Below are positions 1 to 8,291 of a stretch of 64,000 nt of DNA, piece after piece. This stretch comes from Paraburkholderia ultramafica (GTDB lineage: Bacteria; Pseudomonadota; Gammaproteobacteria; Burkholderiales; Burkholderiaceae). The translations under genes were made by a program, and so were the position numbers. The notes under the pieces are model-generated. The model saw only the letters and a program-made list of their open reading frames with translations, was not told the origin of the DNA and made no database searches. The DNA is taken from contig NZ_CADIKK010000017.1 of NCBI RefSeq assembly GCF_902859915.1, forward strand, positions 62,001 to 126,000. The letters run 5' to 3'. The first letter of the stretch is position 1, and each line of letters starts with the position of its first letter.

Positions 1-63
1 TGCCGAGTCATCCAGCGCCTGTGTTAAGGTCACCTCTTCCGCGTATTCCAGTTCATCGCTCAC
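1..63 (-). CDS. 5' end of a divergent gene running off the window
   Basis: The minus strand opens with GTG at 63 and stays open to the window edge (VSDELEYAEEVTLTQALDDSA reads as the first 21 codons, broken here as VSDELEYAEEV / TLTQALDDSA). An AGGAG lies just upstream of the GTG, although only two bases away, which is closer than usual. The reading is acidic and protein-like, and a gene divergent from the SWIM protein at 79 would be natural. Too little is present to name a family, and the TTA codon is rare in this kind of genome, so this stays a weak call. Confidence 0.3.
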   Translation of the reverse strand, partial: MSDELEYAEEVTLTQALDDSA

Positions 64-78
64 CGCTCCTGCTGACAG

Positions 79-1854
79 ATGCCTCGCTCCTCATTGCTCA
101 CCGACGTCATTACCCTCGCCGAAGTTCAATCACTGGCTGACCTCAAGACCTTCGCGCGCGGCAAAGCGTATTTTCACGAGGGTGCGGTATCGCGGCTGGA
201 CGAGCGCGATGGCGTCCTCCATGCCAGTGTCCAAGGCACACACCGGTATAGCGTCGAGCTTGGCTTAGGCGATGACGGCGAGCTTAGCTACGAATGCAAC
301 TGTCCCGTCGGCGAAGACGGCATCTTTTGCAAACATGCGGTGGCCGTCGCGCTCTCCTGGCTGGAGAACACCGGCGAAGAAGTCTTTCATGCTGAGGAGC
401 GCGAACCCGCGAAACCTCGCAGGAAACGCAAGACCTACGAAGAGCAAATCCGTGAGTACGTGGGGACGCTGAGCGAGGATTCGTTGCGGGAGCTGTTGCT
501 GGAAGCAGTCGAACGCGACATGGGGTTGCGCGACAAGCTGCTGTTTGCGGCGCGCGCGGCGAATGCCAACGATTTGCCGGGCATGAAAGCGGCCGTGCGG
601 CAGGCCACGCGGATTTCTCGACCGCTCGACTGGCGCGAGGCCGGTGGCTACGGCGACGGCTTGATGTCGCTCGCGCAGATGTTGCGTCAGCAGCTTGCCG
701 GTCCTCACGCCGCTCAGGTGGTCGAACTCACGGAGCTCGCCATTGCTGGCGCCGAAAAGAGCCTCGAGCAGATTGACGACTCCAGTGGCGACGTCATGCC
801 AGCAATTCAGGAACTGGCTGCCGTGCACCTGGCAGCCTGCCGCCAGACGCGGCCGGACCAGGTGCAGCTAGCCGAGCGGCTGTTCGATTTTCAGACTCAG
901 GGTGTTTGGGATACGTTCTATGATGTGTTACCGGCGTACGCCGAACCACTGCGCGACGCGGGACTGTCCAGGTACCGCGAACTGGTCGAGAGTGCGTGGA
1001 ACAGGCTGCCGCCACTTGCACCGGGCAACGATTTTCGCAGGCCATTTGACTCGCTGCGGATGCGTCTGGACCACGCGATGGAGGCGCTGGCGGAACTCGA
1101 TGGTGACATCGACGCGCTGGTTGGGATTCGCTCGAAAGACCTGTCGAGTCCGTACCGCTTCTTGCTGGTCGCAGAACTTTGCGCGAAGCACGAACGTTAT
1201 GACGAAGGTCTGTCGTGGGCGGAGCGAGGCCTCACGGCGTCCGAAAAGAATCCGGACCAGCGGTTGCTGGATTTCTGCATCACCGAATACCTGCGCCGCC
1301 GTGAGTTTGTTAAGGCCGATGCCTTTGCGTGGCAACGTTTTGAAATGCGTCCGGTTGCTGAAGCATTTGCCGCATTGATGGACGTCGCGAAGGCCACAGG
1401 GCAGCGAGCGGCCACCCACGAACGTGCACTCAATCATCTGTGGGCGCTCGTACGCGCGGAGGAGGTACCGACAACGTCGAAGCGCAACTCCTGGCAGACG
1501 CCGACGCGAACCGAGCTAGTCAAACTGTTCCTCGCCGAGCGTGACAATGATGCCGCGTGGGAGACGTTCCAAGGCGGCCCAGTGGCGACGAACATGTGGG
1601 CTACGATGGCGGCGGCTCGCGCGAAGACGCATCCGCACGACGCCATTGCCCTATATCACCGGCTGCTGCCAATCGCGGCGGAGAGTGGAACGCGAAACGC
1701 TCGCTACGAAGAAGCATTCGGCATTGTGCGGACCATCGGGAAGCTGCGCGCCGAATTGAAGGAGCATGCAGAGTTCGCCGGTGAACTCGAGTCAATCCGA
1801 CAGAGCTATCGCGCCAAGCGCAACTTCATCAAGTTGCTGGCAACGCTCGGTTAG
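79..1854 (+). CDS. SWIM zinc-finger protein
   Basis: A 591-aa cytoplasmic protein with a SWIM zinc-binding motif near the N-terminus: C73-x-C75 followed by C84-x-H86 (read as ECNCPVGEDGIFCKH). SWIM domains bind DNA or protein and are common in bacterial proteins next to SNF2-type helicases. After a basic linker (about 113-120) the rest is mostly helical with TPR-like character and no recognisable catalytic motif. The start ATG at 79 precedes the conserved SWIM domain by about 70 residues, normal for the family. No helicase partner is visible inside the window; it could lie upstream on the other strand. The family call is firm, the biological role unknown. Confidence 0.8.
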   Translation: MPRSSLLTDVITLAEVQSLADLKTFARGKAYFHEGAVSRLDERDGVLHASVQGTHRYSVELGLGDDGELSYECNCPVGEDGIFCKHAVAVALSWLENTGEEVFHAEEREPAKPRRKRKTYEEQIREYVGTLSEDSLRELLLEAVERDMGLRDKLLFAARAANANDLPGMKAAVRQATRISRPLDWREAGGYGDGLMSLAQMLRQQLAGPHAAQVVELTELAIAGAEKSLEQIDDSSGDVMPAIQELAAVHLAACRQTRPDQVQLAERLFDFQTQGVWDTFYDVLPAYAEPLRDAGLSRYRELVESAWNRLPPLAPGNDFRRPFDSLRMRLDHAMEALAELDGDIDALVGIRSKDLSSPYRFLLVAELCAKHERYDEGLSWAERGLTASEKNPDQRLLDFCITEYLRRREFVKADAFAWQRFEMRPVAEAFAALMDVAKATGQRAATHERALNHLWALVRAEEVPTTSKRNSWQTPTRTELVKLFLAERDNDAAWETFQGGPVATNMWATMAAARAKTHPHDAIALYHRLLPIAAESGTRNARYEEAFGIVRTIGKLRAELKEHAEFAGELESIRQSYRAKRNFIKLLATLG

Positions 1855-1897
1855 GTTGGCCAGGGGCGAATCCTTTCCCGTCGGGGCGTTACGCCGG

Positions 1898-2098
1898 ATG
1901 CTGAGCGCACATGAAATTGCCACACTTCTGCTATTGCTTCAGGCGCCGGTCGAGCTAATGGCAGCGACGCCAGATGTGATGGCTCTTCGCGAAGTCGGAC
2001 TGGTCCAGGGTGTTGAGTTGGAACAGGGCGAAGTCACCTCCATGTTCGCACTTACTGCCGACGGGCGTGCCGTGTTGCGCGCGCTTGGCGCTGGTTGA
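1898..2098 (+). CDS. small winged-helix-like hypothetical protein
   Basis: A 66-aa ORF beginning MLSAHEIATLLLLL and ending ADGRAVLRALGAG, 43 bases after the SWIM gene. A longer in-frame extension exists upstream, but it overlaps the SWIM gene and is compositionally a shadow, so ATG 1898 is preferred. The pattern (helix, helix, 'GLV' turn, a strand containing 'FALTADGRAVL') resembles the end of a winged-helix DNA-binding fold, where 'LTxxGRxVL' forms the wing. No partner domain is present. Could be a small regulator; function unknown. No clear Shine-Dalgarno is seen, so moderate confidence. Confidence 0.5.
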   Translation: MLSAHEIATLLLLLQAPVELMAATPDVMALREVGLVQGVELEQGEVTSMFALTADGRAVLRALGAG

Positions 2099-2434
2099 AT
2101 TGCAGTGGTAACGCTGATGTCGTCGATGCCAGCTTGACCCGCATGCCGAAATGCGGCTGCCGTGCGCATTCGCGAAGCCGTTAACTATTCCGCGAGACGC
2201 ACGCTGACTCAGCCATGGAGCAATGGCGCGCTAGCGGTGTGAAACGCTGGCTGCAGCACCGCGACAGACAAGTGTCGGACCTCTGGCGAGGGCATGCCAG
2301 GCATCTTGCATGCGCATAACTTGCGGACCATTCTACGTTCGCCTCCTGGAGAACCGCTAAGGCGCACGCTTCAGGGAGCCGGACTGCCAGCCCCCTTCCT
2401 CGACATCGCATCCAAATCCGCCCGGTTTTCTTGA
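2099..2434. other. 336-bp intergenic gap
   Basis: This lies between the small winged-helix-like ORF and the 3' end of the phospholipase-D-like gene, which converge on it. I see no ORF with coding character, no tRNA and no hairpin followed by a T-run. Confidence 0.5.
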
Positions 2435-4234
2435 TTATGATTTTGCGGAAAGCCAGAACTCCAGTTCGGCATCGGTCTTCTCCCCTGCAGAAGGGAAGTA
2501 CCGGTTCTGCCACTTGTCATTGGGCTGAAGTCCCTGCCAGCTGTCCTTGGTCCCATACTCGGCGAGGAGGTAGCGCCAGCGATAGTGGTCGTACACGTCA
2601 AGCACATGGACCGTGTATGCACGGGCAAGGCTCTCGTTGCCTCGGATGACGAGCAGGTTCTCGTCATTGGTGTAGGACGCCTTGTACCCGAGATTGTGAC
2701 TGCCCAGCACCACCGTGCAGGTGTCGCTGTCAAACGGGTCGATGACGACAATCTTGTCGTGAATGACCGCGTGGCCTGCGTTGAGCAGTTCCTTTTCCCA
2801 CATGCCGAACGTGTCATCGATGGCTTTTGCAGGGATAACCTGTGCGGGGTCATCCGGCTCCCGACCGTTATCGTGCAGGTCGATAACGAAATTCCCGGCC
2901 CGGTCGGCGTTGGTCAGCGCGCCACGAATGAACAGATTCGGGTTCGCTTCCAGGGCGGCGGCAGCCGCGTCCACCACGCTGGGACTGCCCGGGTCAAAGC
3001 ACAGGAACAGAACGGCCTGCTTCGCAGCCTTGATAAGCTCCTCGACGGCAGCCATGTCGACTGGTGCTTCCGGATTCTTTGGCTTGTTTTTTTGCGCGGT
3101 GTTCGGAGAGAACCAGACGGTGGCTTTGGATGCGCCCGGCACGTTGACTTCGACAGGCGTCTGGTTGGCGGCACGGAACGTTTTCCCCTGCAGGGCGTGA
3201 GCATCGCCGTTGGCAGCGTCGGTGTCCTGCTTGAGCCTGTCCCAGTAGTCCGAGTAGGCCTGCGCGACGCTGGGTGAGCGGACAATCAGGCTGTTGTTGG
3301 TCTGGGCGCACAGGCCGGTGGACGTCCAGTTGGTGGAGCCGGTCAGGACCGCAGCGGGCTCGCTTTTGCTGTTGAGGTAGAGCACGAACTTGTTGTGTCC
3401 GATGTGGCTGCCGTCGGGAAGGATACGGTCGAGGACATCCACTCCGGAATGGTGGAGCGCATCCCGCGCCGGCTTGTTCTCCTTGTCCGGGTCGCCGCTC
3501 TTGCTGTCGAACGTGTTCGACAGAATCAGGTGCAGGCGCCTGTTGCCGACGAGGTCCGATTCCAGCTCCTTGTCATGCAACTCGTAGAGGGCCGCATAGC
3601 AGTTGCCGCCCTCCTTGCTGGCTTCGACGAGCAGGGCCGGCAAGGCGGTCGTGAGGTCGCTCGACAGGGACTTGCGCAACGGGTCCTGTGGGTCGGCTAT
3701 CCGCTTTAGCAACGCTCCCGCATCGGGCGCGCCTGTCTTCTTGCTGATGGGCACCTCGTGCGTGAGCGCCTGGGTTGCCAGAATGCCCCGGTTGAAGTAA
3801 GCCTGCAGTGATGATGCGTCATCGGCGGGACCATGGTCTGCCGTCAGCGTCACGGGATTCGAGAACAGCGGGTGCACATCCGGGTAAGGGATAAGTGTGG
3901 GCACGCCTTTGGCATCGAAGGTGCCCTTGAGCGGAAGGACCTGGTAGATATATGGGCCCGGCGAGGCCAGGTCCGTCACGGACAGGTCCTTCCAGAAAAG
4001 CTTCTGGATAGGCGCCTGCGCCGTGGTCCGCCCGCTCTTGCCGGCGTTCGGGTCGCCGGGAAACCCCGCCATGGCGGGTAGCGACTCGCCCTGTGGCTCG
4101 TCGCTATGAATGTTTGCCGATTCGGCCGGAATCCGCCGGACGTCGCAGCCAACGCAATCCTCAAGCTTGTGCGCGAACGTCCAGGCCACCAGAACCACGT
4201 CATTGTTTGAAAATGCGATGCATTTCGTCGACAT
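2435..4234 (-). CDS. phospholipase D-like protein with two HKD motifs
   Basis: A 599-aa protein of the PLD superfamily, whose members cut phosphodiester bonds in phospholipids or nucleic acids through two HxK(x)4D half-sites. Both half-sites are visible: HNKFVLYL...TGSTNWTSTG (about 280-306) and HDKIVVID...LGSHNLG (about 492-516). A frame open upstream would allow 92 more residues, but ATG 4234 is preceded by GGAGAGAG and the upstream part looks non-coding. No secretion signal is obvious; the N-terminus reads MSTKCIAFSNNDVVLVAW. It stands alone in the accessory region before the broken tRNA-Ser. Substrate is unknown: lipase, nuclease, or defence/effector enzyme are all possible. Confidence 0.85.
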   Translation of the reverse strand: MSTKCIAFSNNDVVLVAWTFAHKLEDCVGCDVRRIPAESANIHSDEPQGESLPAMAGFPGDPNAGKSGRTTAQAPIQKLFWKDLSVTDLASPGPYIYQVLPLKGTFDAKGVPTLIPYPDVHPLFSNPVTLTADHGPADDASSLQAYFNRGILATQALTHEVPISKKTGAPDAGALLKRIADPQDPLRKSLSSDLTTALPALLVEASKEGGNCYAALYELHDKELESDLVGNRRLHLILSNTFDSKSGDPDKENKPARDALHHSGVDVLDRILPDGSHIGHNKFVLYLNSKSEPAAVLTGSTNWTSTGLCAQTNNSLIVRSPSVAQAYSDYWDRLKQDTDAANGDAHALQGKTFRAANQTPVEVNVPGASKATVWFSPNTAQKNKPKNPEAPVDMAAVEELIKAAKQAVLFLCFDPGSPSVVDAAAAALEANPNLFIRGALTNADRAGNFVIDLHDNGREPDDPAQVIPAKAIDDTFGMWEKELLNAGHAVIHDKIVVIDPFDSDTCTVVLGSHNLGYKASYTNDENLLVIRGNESLARAYTVHVLDVYDHYRWRYLLAEYGTKDSWQGLQPNDKWQNRYFPSAGEKTDAELEFWLSAKS

Positions 4235-4700
4235 CTCTCTCTCCATGTGAAGGCGCGCGATCCGTGTTGACCGTTGCCGGGCAACCTCGAGAGCGTAGGC
4301 GGCGAAAGCGTCAGTTTTGAGGCGAGCTGGTGACAGCGCGGGGAAGCGCACAGTCGAAGAGCGGCTGCCGGCGGCACCGATTTGTAGCGTGGCCGATAAC
4401 CTCACGCCAGCCTTCAAGAATCCGCCGTGTCGCTCGTCTATGCAGGAGCCGCAGTGCAGCCGGGCAGTGCGAATCGAGGCCATCTCCTGGTCACAGCCTG
4501 CATCGGGCACCGACGACCCGTGTCATTTGAAACAGCTGTACACGACTAACCCTTACCCCCGGCCCTCACGCCACAAGCGCTGAGGTACCTGGGTGGAATC
4601 GGCCGTTTACGCGCCGCCGCTGCGCAGACGGTCCGTCGTCGTTTGCGGCACATCCAGTCTCGACGCGAACCAGGCGTGTCGAATTTGCAGGAGACATATC
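4235..4700. other. 466-bp divergent intergenic region
   Basis: Separates the divergent PLD-like gene and the small secreted protein and so should hold both promoters. No convincing -35/-10 pair, RNA gene or coding ORF was recognised. Confidence 0.4.
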
Positions 4701-5018
4701 ATGAAGCACTCACTGAAGGTAGCTGTGGCATGCGGGGCCGTTGCTGCAATCTGCGCGACGGGCGCCGCGTTTGCTCAGGGTGGAAATGGCAATGGTGGGA
4801 GCGGCGGAGGTAACGCGCATGGCGCGGCGACTGCCGGCATGACCTACCACGGGGACCCTGTCTCAAGTCCTCTGAATACGATGCCCGGCAAAATGGAAAG
4901 CACCACATCCGGGTATGGCGGTGTATCCGGAATCACCAGCGCAAGTGGTAGCTTAACCCCCTCCGGATTGTCTACCTGTGGTCATTTGCCACGATGCAAC
5001 GCCGACAGCGGCCACTAA
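4701..5018 (+). CDS. small secreted Gly/Ser-rich protein
   Basis: A 105-aa ORF starting MKHSLKVAVACGAVAAICA with a typical Sec signal peptide and a likely cleavage after AFA at about residue 23. ATG 4701 has a CAGGAG ribosome-binding site eight bases upstream. The mature part is low-complexity (GGNGNGGSGGGNAHG, then Ser/Thr/Gly-rich) and ends in a segment with two cysteines (STCGHLPRCNAD) that could form a disulfide. Small exported proteins of this shape are common in Burkholderiaceae but have no assigned function. A near-perfect hairpin without a T-run follows at about 5035-5070. Confidence 0.75.
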   Translation: MKHSLKVAVACGAVAAICATGAAFAQGGNGNGGSGGGNAHGAATAGMTYHGDPVSSPLNTMPGKMESTTSGYGGVSGITSASGSLTPSGLSTCGHLPRCNADSGH

Positions 5019-5296
5019 ACAGAAAAGTCGAAAACGGTGGGGCATTCGTCGAATCGGCGTGCCTCACCGCGACAGTATGACGGCGTCACATGTGCCAGGC
5101 TGTCGCGGTCCTTAAGCGTTTCCTGTCATCTACGACGACAGCTAAAATGCTTGTCTCGATTTCTGGGTCCACTTTAGGGCGGGGATGTTGTATGGCAATC
5201 CCGGTACCAGCGAGACGCCCATTCATGGCCGGCAGAAATTCGCGCAAAGCGAACAGTCGGGTGGGCCTATCTGAGAGAGGGGCCGGATTGGTTGCA
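5019..5296. other. intergenic segment with possible IS remnant
   Basis: No gene recognised. The motif GGGTCCACTTTAG near 5165 recurs in slightly altered form (GGGTCCATTTAAG) near 5305, beside the broken tRNA-Ser. Paired copies about 140 bp apart suggest the remains of a mobile-element end, but no transposase is left and the family cannot be assigned. Confidence 0.3.
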
Positions 5297-5386
5297 AATT
5301 TCGAGGGTCCATTTAAGAGCTCACGGAAAGATTGCTCCTTCGCCGGTTTTCAAGACCGGTGCCTTAAACCGCTCGGCCACACCTCC
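5297..5386 (-). pseudogene. tRNA-Ser(UGA) remnant lacking its 3' part
   Basis: On the minus strand from 5386, a serine-tRNA 5' part is clear: acceptor strand GGAGGTG, D-arm, anticodon loop CTTGAAA with anticodon TGA at 5352-5350, and a long variable arm. Identity to a tRNA is lost from about 5317 onward: the T-arm should read GTGAG-TTCGAATC-CTCAC but here GTGAG is followed by CTCTTAAATGG, and no CACCTCC acceptor strand or CCA follows. Without a T-arm and 3' acceptor strand it should not make a functional tRNA. The given left end (5297) is where a complete gene would end. Confidence 0.75.
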
Positions 5387-5441
5387 AAGCGTTAAATTGC
5401 AACCTGAAAAAACCTCGCTGAGGCGTTCGGTCGATCAGCAA

Positions 5442-6671
5442 TCACTGCGGATCTTTCAGAAACAGCCCTTGCAGATCGTTCAGGAACGCCTGGCCGAGCG
5501 GTGTCGGCGCAATCTTTTCATGGTCGCGCGTAATCAGCTTGCGCCGTTCGGCTTCCTGCAACGCGGGTTCGATCGACGTCATGGGCAGCCCCGTGCGCTC
5601 GATAAACCGATGCACCGGGAAGCCTTCCACCAGTCGCAGCGCGTTCAGCATGAACTCGAACGGCAGATCGCGCGGCCCGACCTCGTGTTCTTCCTGCACC
5701 GCCGTGCCGGCCAACGCCCGCTCGATGAAGGTGGTCGGATGCTTGTAGCGCGCCTGACGCAGCACACGATTCGGAAACGACAGCTTCGTATGCGCACCCG
5801 CGCCGATGCCGAGATAGTCGCCGAAGCGCCAGTAGTTCAGATTGTGCTTGCTCCGCCGATGCGGCTGCGCATACGCCGACACCTCATAGCGCTCGTAACC
5901 GGCAGCCGTCGTGCGCTCGTGAATCCAGTCCTGCATGTCGGCGGACGCATCGTCGTCGGGCAGCGCGGGCGGGAATTTCGCAAACAGCGTGTTCGGTTCG
6001 AGCGTCAGGTGATACAGCGACAAATGCGGCGGCGCGAACGACAACGCCGTCTCGACGTCGGCCTGACATTCGGCGAGCGTCTGCCCGGGCAGCGCGAACA
6101 TCAGGTCGAGATTGAAGTTGTCGAACGTGGTCGCGGCGACTTCGACCGCGTGGCGCGCTTGCGCCGCGTCGTGAATCCGGCCGAGCGCATGCAGATGCGC
6201 TTCATTGAAACTCTGGATGCCCACCGACAGCCGGTTCACACCGCTCGCGCGAAACTGGGCGAACTTGTCGGCTTCGAACGTGCCGGGATTGGCTTCGAGC
6301 GTGATTTCCGCGTCGGCGTCGAGCGGCAGCAGCGCGCGGATATCCGACAGCATCCGGTCGAGTCCCGCTGCCGACAGCAAACTGGGCGTGCCGCCGCCGA
6401 TGAACACCGTATGCACCTGGCGGCCCCAGATCAGCGGCAGCGCCATCTCGAGATCGGCGCGCAAAGCGTCGAGATAGTCGCTCTCCGGGAACGTGTCGCC
6501 TTTCCACTCGTGCGAGTTGAAATCGCAATACGGACACTTGCGCACGCACCACGGGAAATGCACGTACAGCGCCAACGGCGGCAGCGACGTCAGACGAATG
6601 CTGCCGGGCGACGTGAACGCCTTGATGACGCCGCTGCCGATCTCGGCGGGCGCCGGCTTGATCGGAATCAC
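5442..6671 (-). CDS. hemW: radical SAM heme chaperone HemW
   Basis: A 409-aa protein of the HemN/HemW family. The radical-SAM cluster motif is C42-x3-C46-x2-C49 (CVRKCPYCDFNSH), the HemW form without HemN's extra cysteine, and the HemW heme-binding signature HNLNYW is present near residue 280. HemW inserts heme into respiratory proteins rather than oxidising coproporphyrinogen. Start is GTG 6671, overlapping the rdgB stop in GTGA, with GGAGG inside the end of rdgB as ribosome-binding site. Last gene of rph-rdgB-hemW; the tRNA-Ser remnant lies just beyond its 3' end. Confidence 0.95.
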   Translation of the reverse strand: MIPIKPAPAEIGSGVIKAFTSPGSIRLTSLPPLALYVHFPWCVRKCPYCDFNSHEWKGDTFPESDYLDALRADLEMALPLIWGRQVHTVFIGGGTPSLLSAAGLDRMLSDIRALLPLDADAEITLEANPGTFEADKFAQFRASGVNRLSVGIQSFNEAHLHALGRIHDAAQARHAVEVAATTFDNFNLDLMFALPGQTLAECQADVETALSFAPPHLSLYHLTLEPNTLFAKFPPALPDDDASADMQDWIHERTTAAGYERYEVSAYAQPHRRSKHNLNYWRFGDYLGIGAGAHTKLSFPNRVLRQARYKHPTTFIERALAGTAVQEEHEVGPRDLPFEFMLNALRLVEGFPVHRFIERTGLPMTSIEPALQEAERRKLITRDHEKIAPTPLGQAFLNDLQGLFLKDPQ

Positions 6672-7315
6672 GCTTCCTCCGTCAGGCGCGCCAGCAGTTG
6701 CCGCAACGCGATCGCGCGATGGCTGCTGGCGTTTTTCACTGCCGGCGCGAGCTCCGCGGCGCTCGCATTCAGCGACGGCAAAAAGAAGTACGGGTCGTAA
6801 CCGAAACCCTGTTCGCCGCGCGGAGCGTCGAGGATTTCGCCATGCCAGCGGCCTTCGGCGATCAGCGGTTCGGGATCGTCCGCATGACGCACCAGCGCCA
6901 GCACGCAGTAGTAATAGCCACGGCGATCGCTTTCGCCTTGCAACGCGGCAACGAGGCGGGCGTTATTCGCCGCGTCGCTTTTCTCGCCGCCGGCGAGTTG
7001 CGCGTAGCGCGCCGAATACACGCCGGGCGCACCGCGCAATGCGCGCACGCACAGGCCGGAGTCGTCGGCGAGAGCGGGCAGGCCGGTGAGCTTCGCCGCA
7101 TGGCGCGCCTTGGTCAGCGCGTTTTCGACGAAGGTCGGATGCGGCTCTTGCGCTTCCGGTACGTTCAGCTCGCCTTGCGCAATCAGTTCGATACCGGCCG
7201 CGCCGAGCAGCGCCGCGAATTCGCGCAGCTTGCCCGCGTTGTTCGACGCCAGCACGACTTTCTTCAACGACGAGCCCGATGCCTGCACGCCGTTGTCTTG
7301 GCGAACCTCATTCAC
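6668..7315 (-). CDS. rdgB: RdgB/HAM1 non-canonical purine NTP pyrophosphatase
   Basis: A 215-aa enzyme that hydrolyses dITP, ITP and XTP to monophosphates, keeping deaminated purines out of DNA and RNA. The family signature SNNAGKLREF (about residues 24-33) and the catalytic-loop DDSGL are visible. It overlaps rph by eight bases upstream and hemW by four bases downstream, so the three are almost certainly cotranscribed and translationally coupled. Length is normal for the family. Confidence 0.96.
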   Translation of the reverse strand: MNEVRQDNGVQASGSSLKKVVLASNNAGKLREFAALLGAAGIELIAQGELNVPEAQEPHPTFVENALTKARHAAKLTGLPALADDSGLCVRALRGAPGVYSARYAQLAGGEKSDAANNARLVAALQGESDRRGYYYCVLALVRHADDPEPLIAEGRWHGEILDAPRGEQGFGYDPYFFLPSLNASAAELAPAVKNASSHRAIALRQLLARLTEEA

Positions 7316-8048
7316 TCTTTTGCTCCAGCGCTGCCTTCTGTTTCGCGATCAGCGTGTTGATGCCGTCGCTCGCCAGCTCCAGCAGCGCGTTCATTTCGTC
7401 GCGCGAGAAGGGCACGCCCTCGGCGGTGCCCTGAACTTCGACGAAGCCGCCCGCGCCCGTCATCACCACGTTCATGTCGGTGTCGCATTGCGAGTCCTCG
7501 TCGTAGTCGAGGTCCAGCACCGGCAACCCGTCGTACACGCCGACCGAGATCGCCGCGACGTAATCGTTGATCGGCGAGCTTTCGATGCGGCCCGTGGCCA
7601 GCAATCTGGCCACCGCGTCATGCGCGGCCACGAACGCGCCGGTGATGCTGGCCGTGCGCGTGCCGCCGTCGGCCTGGATCACGTCGCAATCGATATGCAG
7701 CGTGCGCGCGCCGAGCTTCTCGAGATCGAACACCGAGCGCAGCGCGCGGCCGATCAGCCGCTGGATTTCCTGGGTGCGGCCGGTCTGCTTGCCGCGCGCC
7801 GCTTCACGGTCGCTGCGGGTGTGCGTGGCGCGCGGCAGCATCCCGTATTCGGCGGTGAGCCAGCCCTGGCCACGGTCGCGCAGAAACGACGGCACGCTCT
7901 CGGCGATGCTCGCGGTGCAGATGACTTTCGTATCGCCGAATTCGACCAGCACCGAGCCCTCCGCGTGCTTCGTGTAGTGGCGCGTGATGCGCACGTCGCG
8001 CAGCTGATTGGCCTGGCGGCCGCTGGGGCGTTGGGTGTCGTTGGTCAT
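7308..8048 (-). CDS. rph: ribonuclease PH
   Basis: A 246-aa phosphorolytic 3'-exoribonuclease that trims tRNA precursors. The RNase PH core is complete, including VICTASIAESVPSF, GWLTAEYGMLPRATHTR and GRTQEIQRLIGRALR. ATG 8048 (MTNDTQRPSGR) is chosen; a GTG five codons upstream (8063) is also open, and neither has a strong Shine-Dalgarno. First gene of the minus-strand rph-rdgB-hemW operon and divergent from yicC. Confidence 0.95.
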   Translation of the reverse strand: MTNDTQRPSGRQANQLRDVRITRHYTKHAEGSVLVEFGDTKVICTASIAESVPSFLRDRGQGWLTAEYGMLPRATHTRSDREAARGKQTGRTQEIQRLIGRALRSVFDLEKLGARTLHIDCDVIQADGGTRTASITGAFVAAHDAVARLLATGRIESSPINDYVAAISVGVYDGLPVLDLDYDEDSQCDTDMNVVMTGAGGFVEVQGTAEGVPFSRDEMNALLELASDGINTLIAKQKAALEQKSE

Positions 8049-8173
8049 GTTGGGATCGTTCACGAAGAAATGCGCAGGGAAAGCGCGATTTTACAGCCGA
8101 TCGAGCAGGGCAGTCATCCGCTGCCGCCGGCGCAGACCCGCAAAGCTGCCGCCCGCGTGCAGCCTCGCTGCCG

Positions 8174-8202
8174 GCGGGTGTCGCCGCCAAAAATGGGATA
8201 AT
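8174..8202 (+). promoter_or_regulatory. possible promoter for yicC-gmk
   Basis: An extended -10 element TGGGATAAT (GATAAT at 8197-8202) lies about 90 bases before yicC in the divergent gap with rph. The -35 region is weak. Inferred from sequence only. Confidence 0.35.
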
Positions 8203-8291
8203 GCCGGTTCTCCGCCCCGCGTCTCGTACACGCCGGGCGATTTGCCTCTCAGGCCAGCGTCGAACGCATGGCCACAATCGCGAGAAATACG

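Noticed and set aside
5165..5310. IS21-family element
   Set aside because: Only two short similar motifs remain, in direct orientation and with no transposase, so family assignment would be guesswork.
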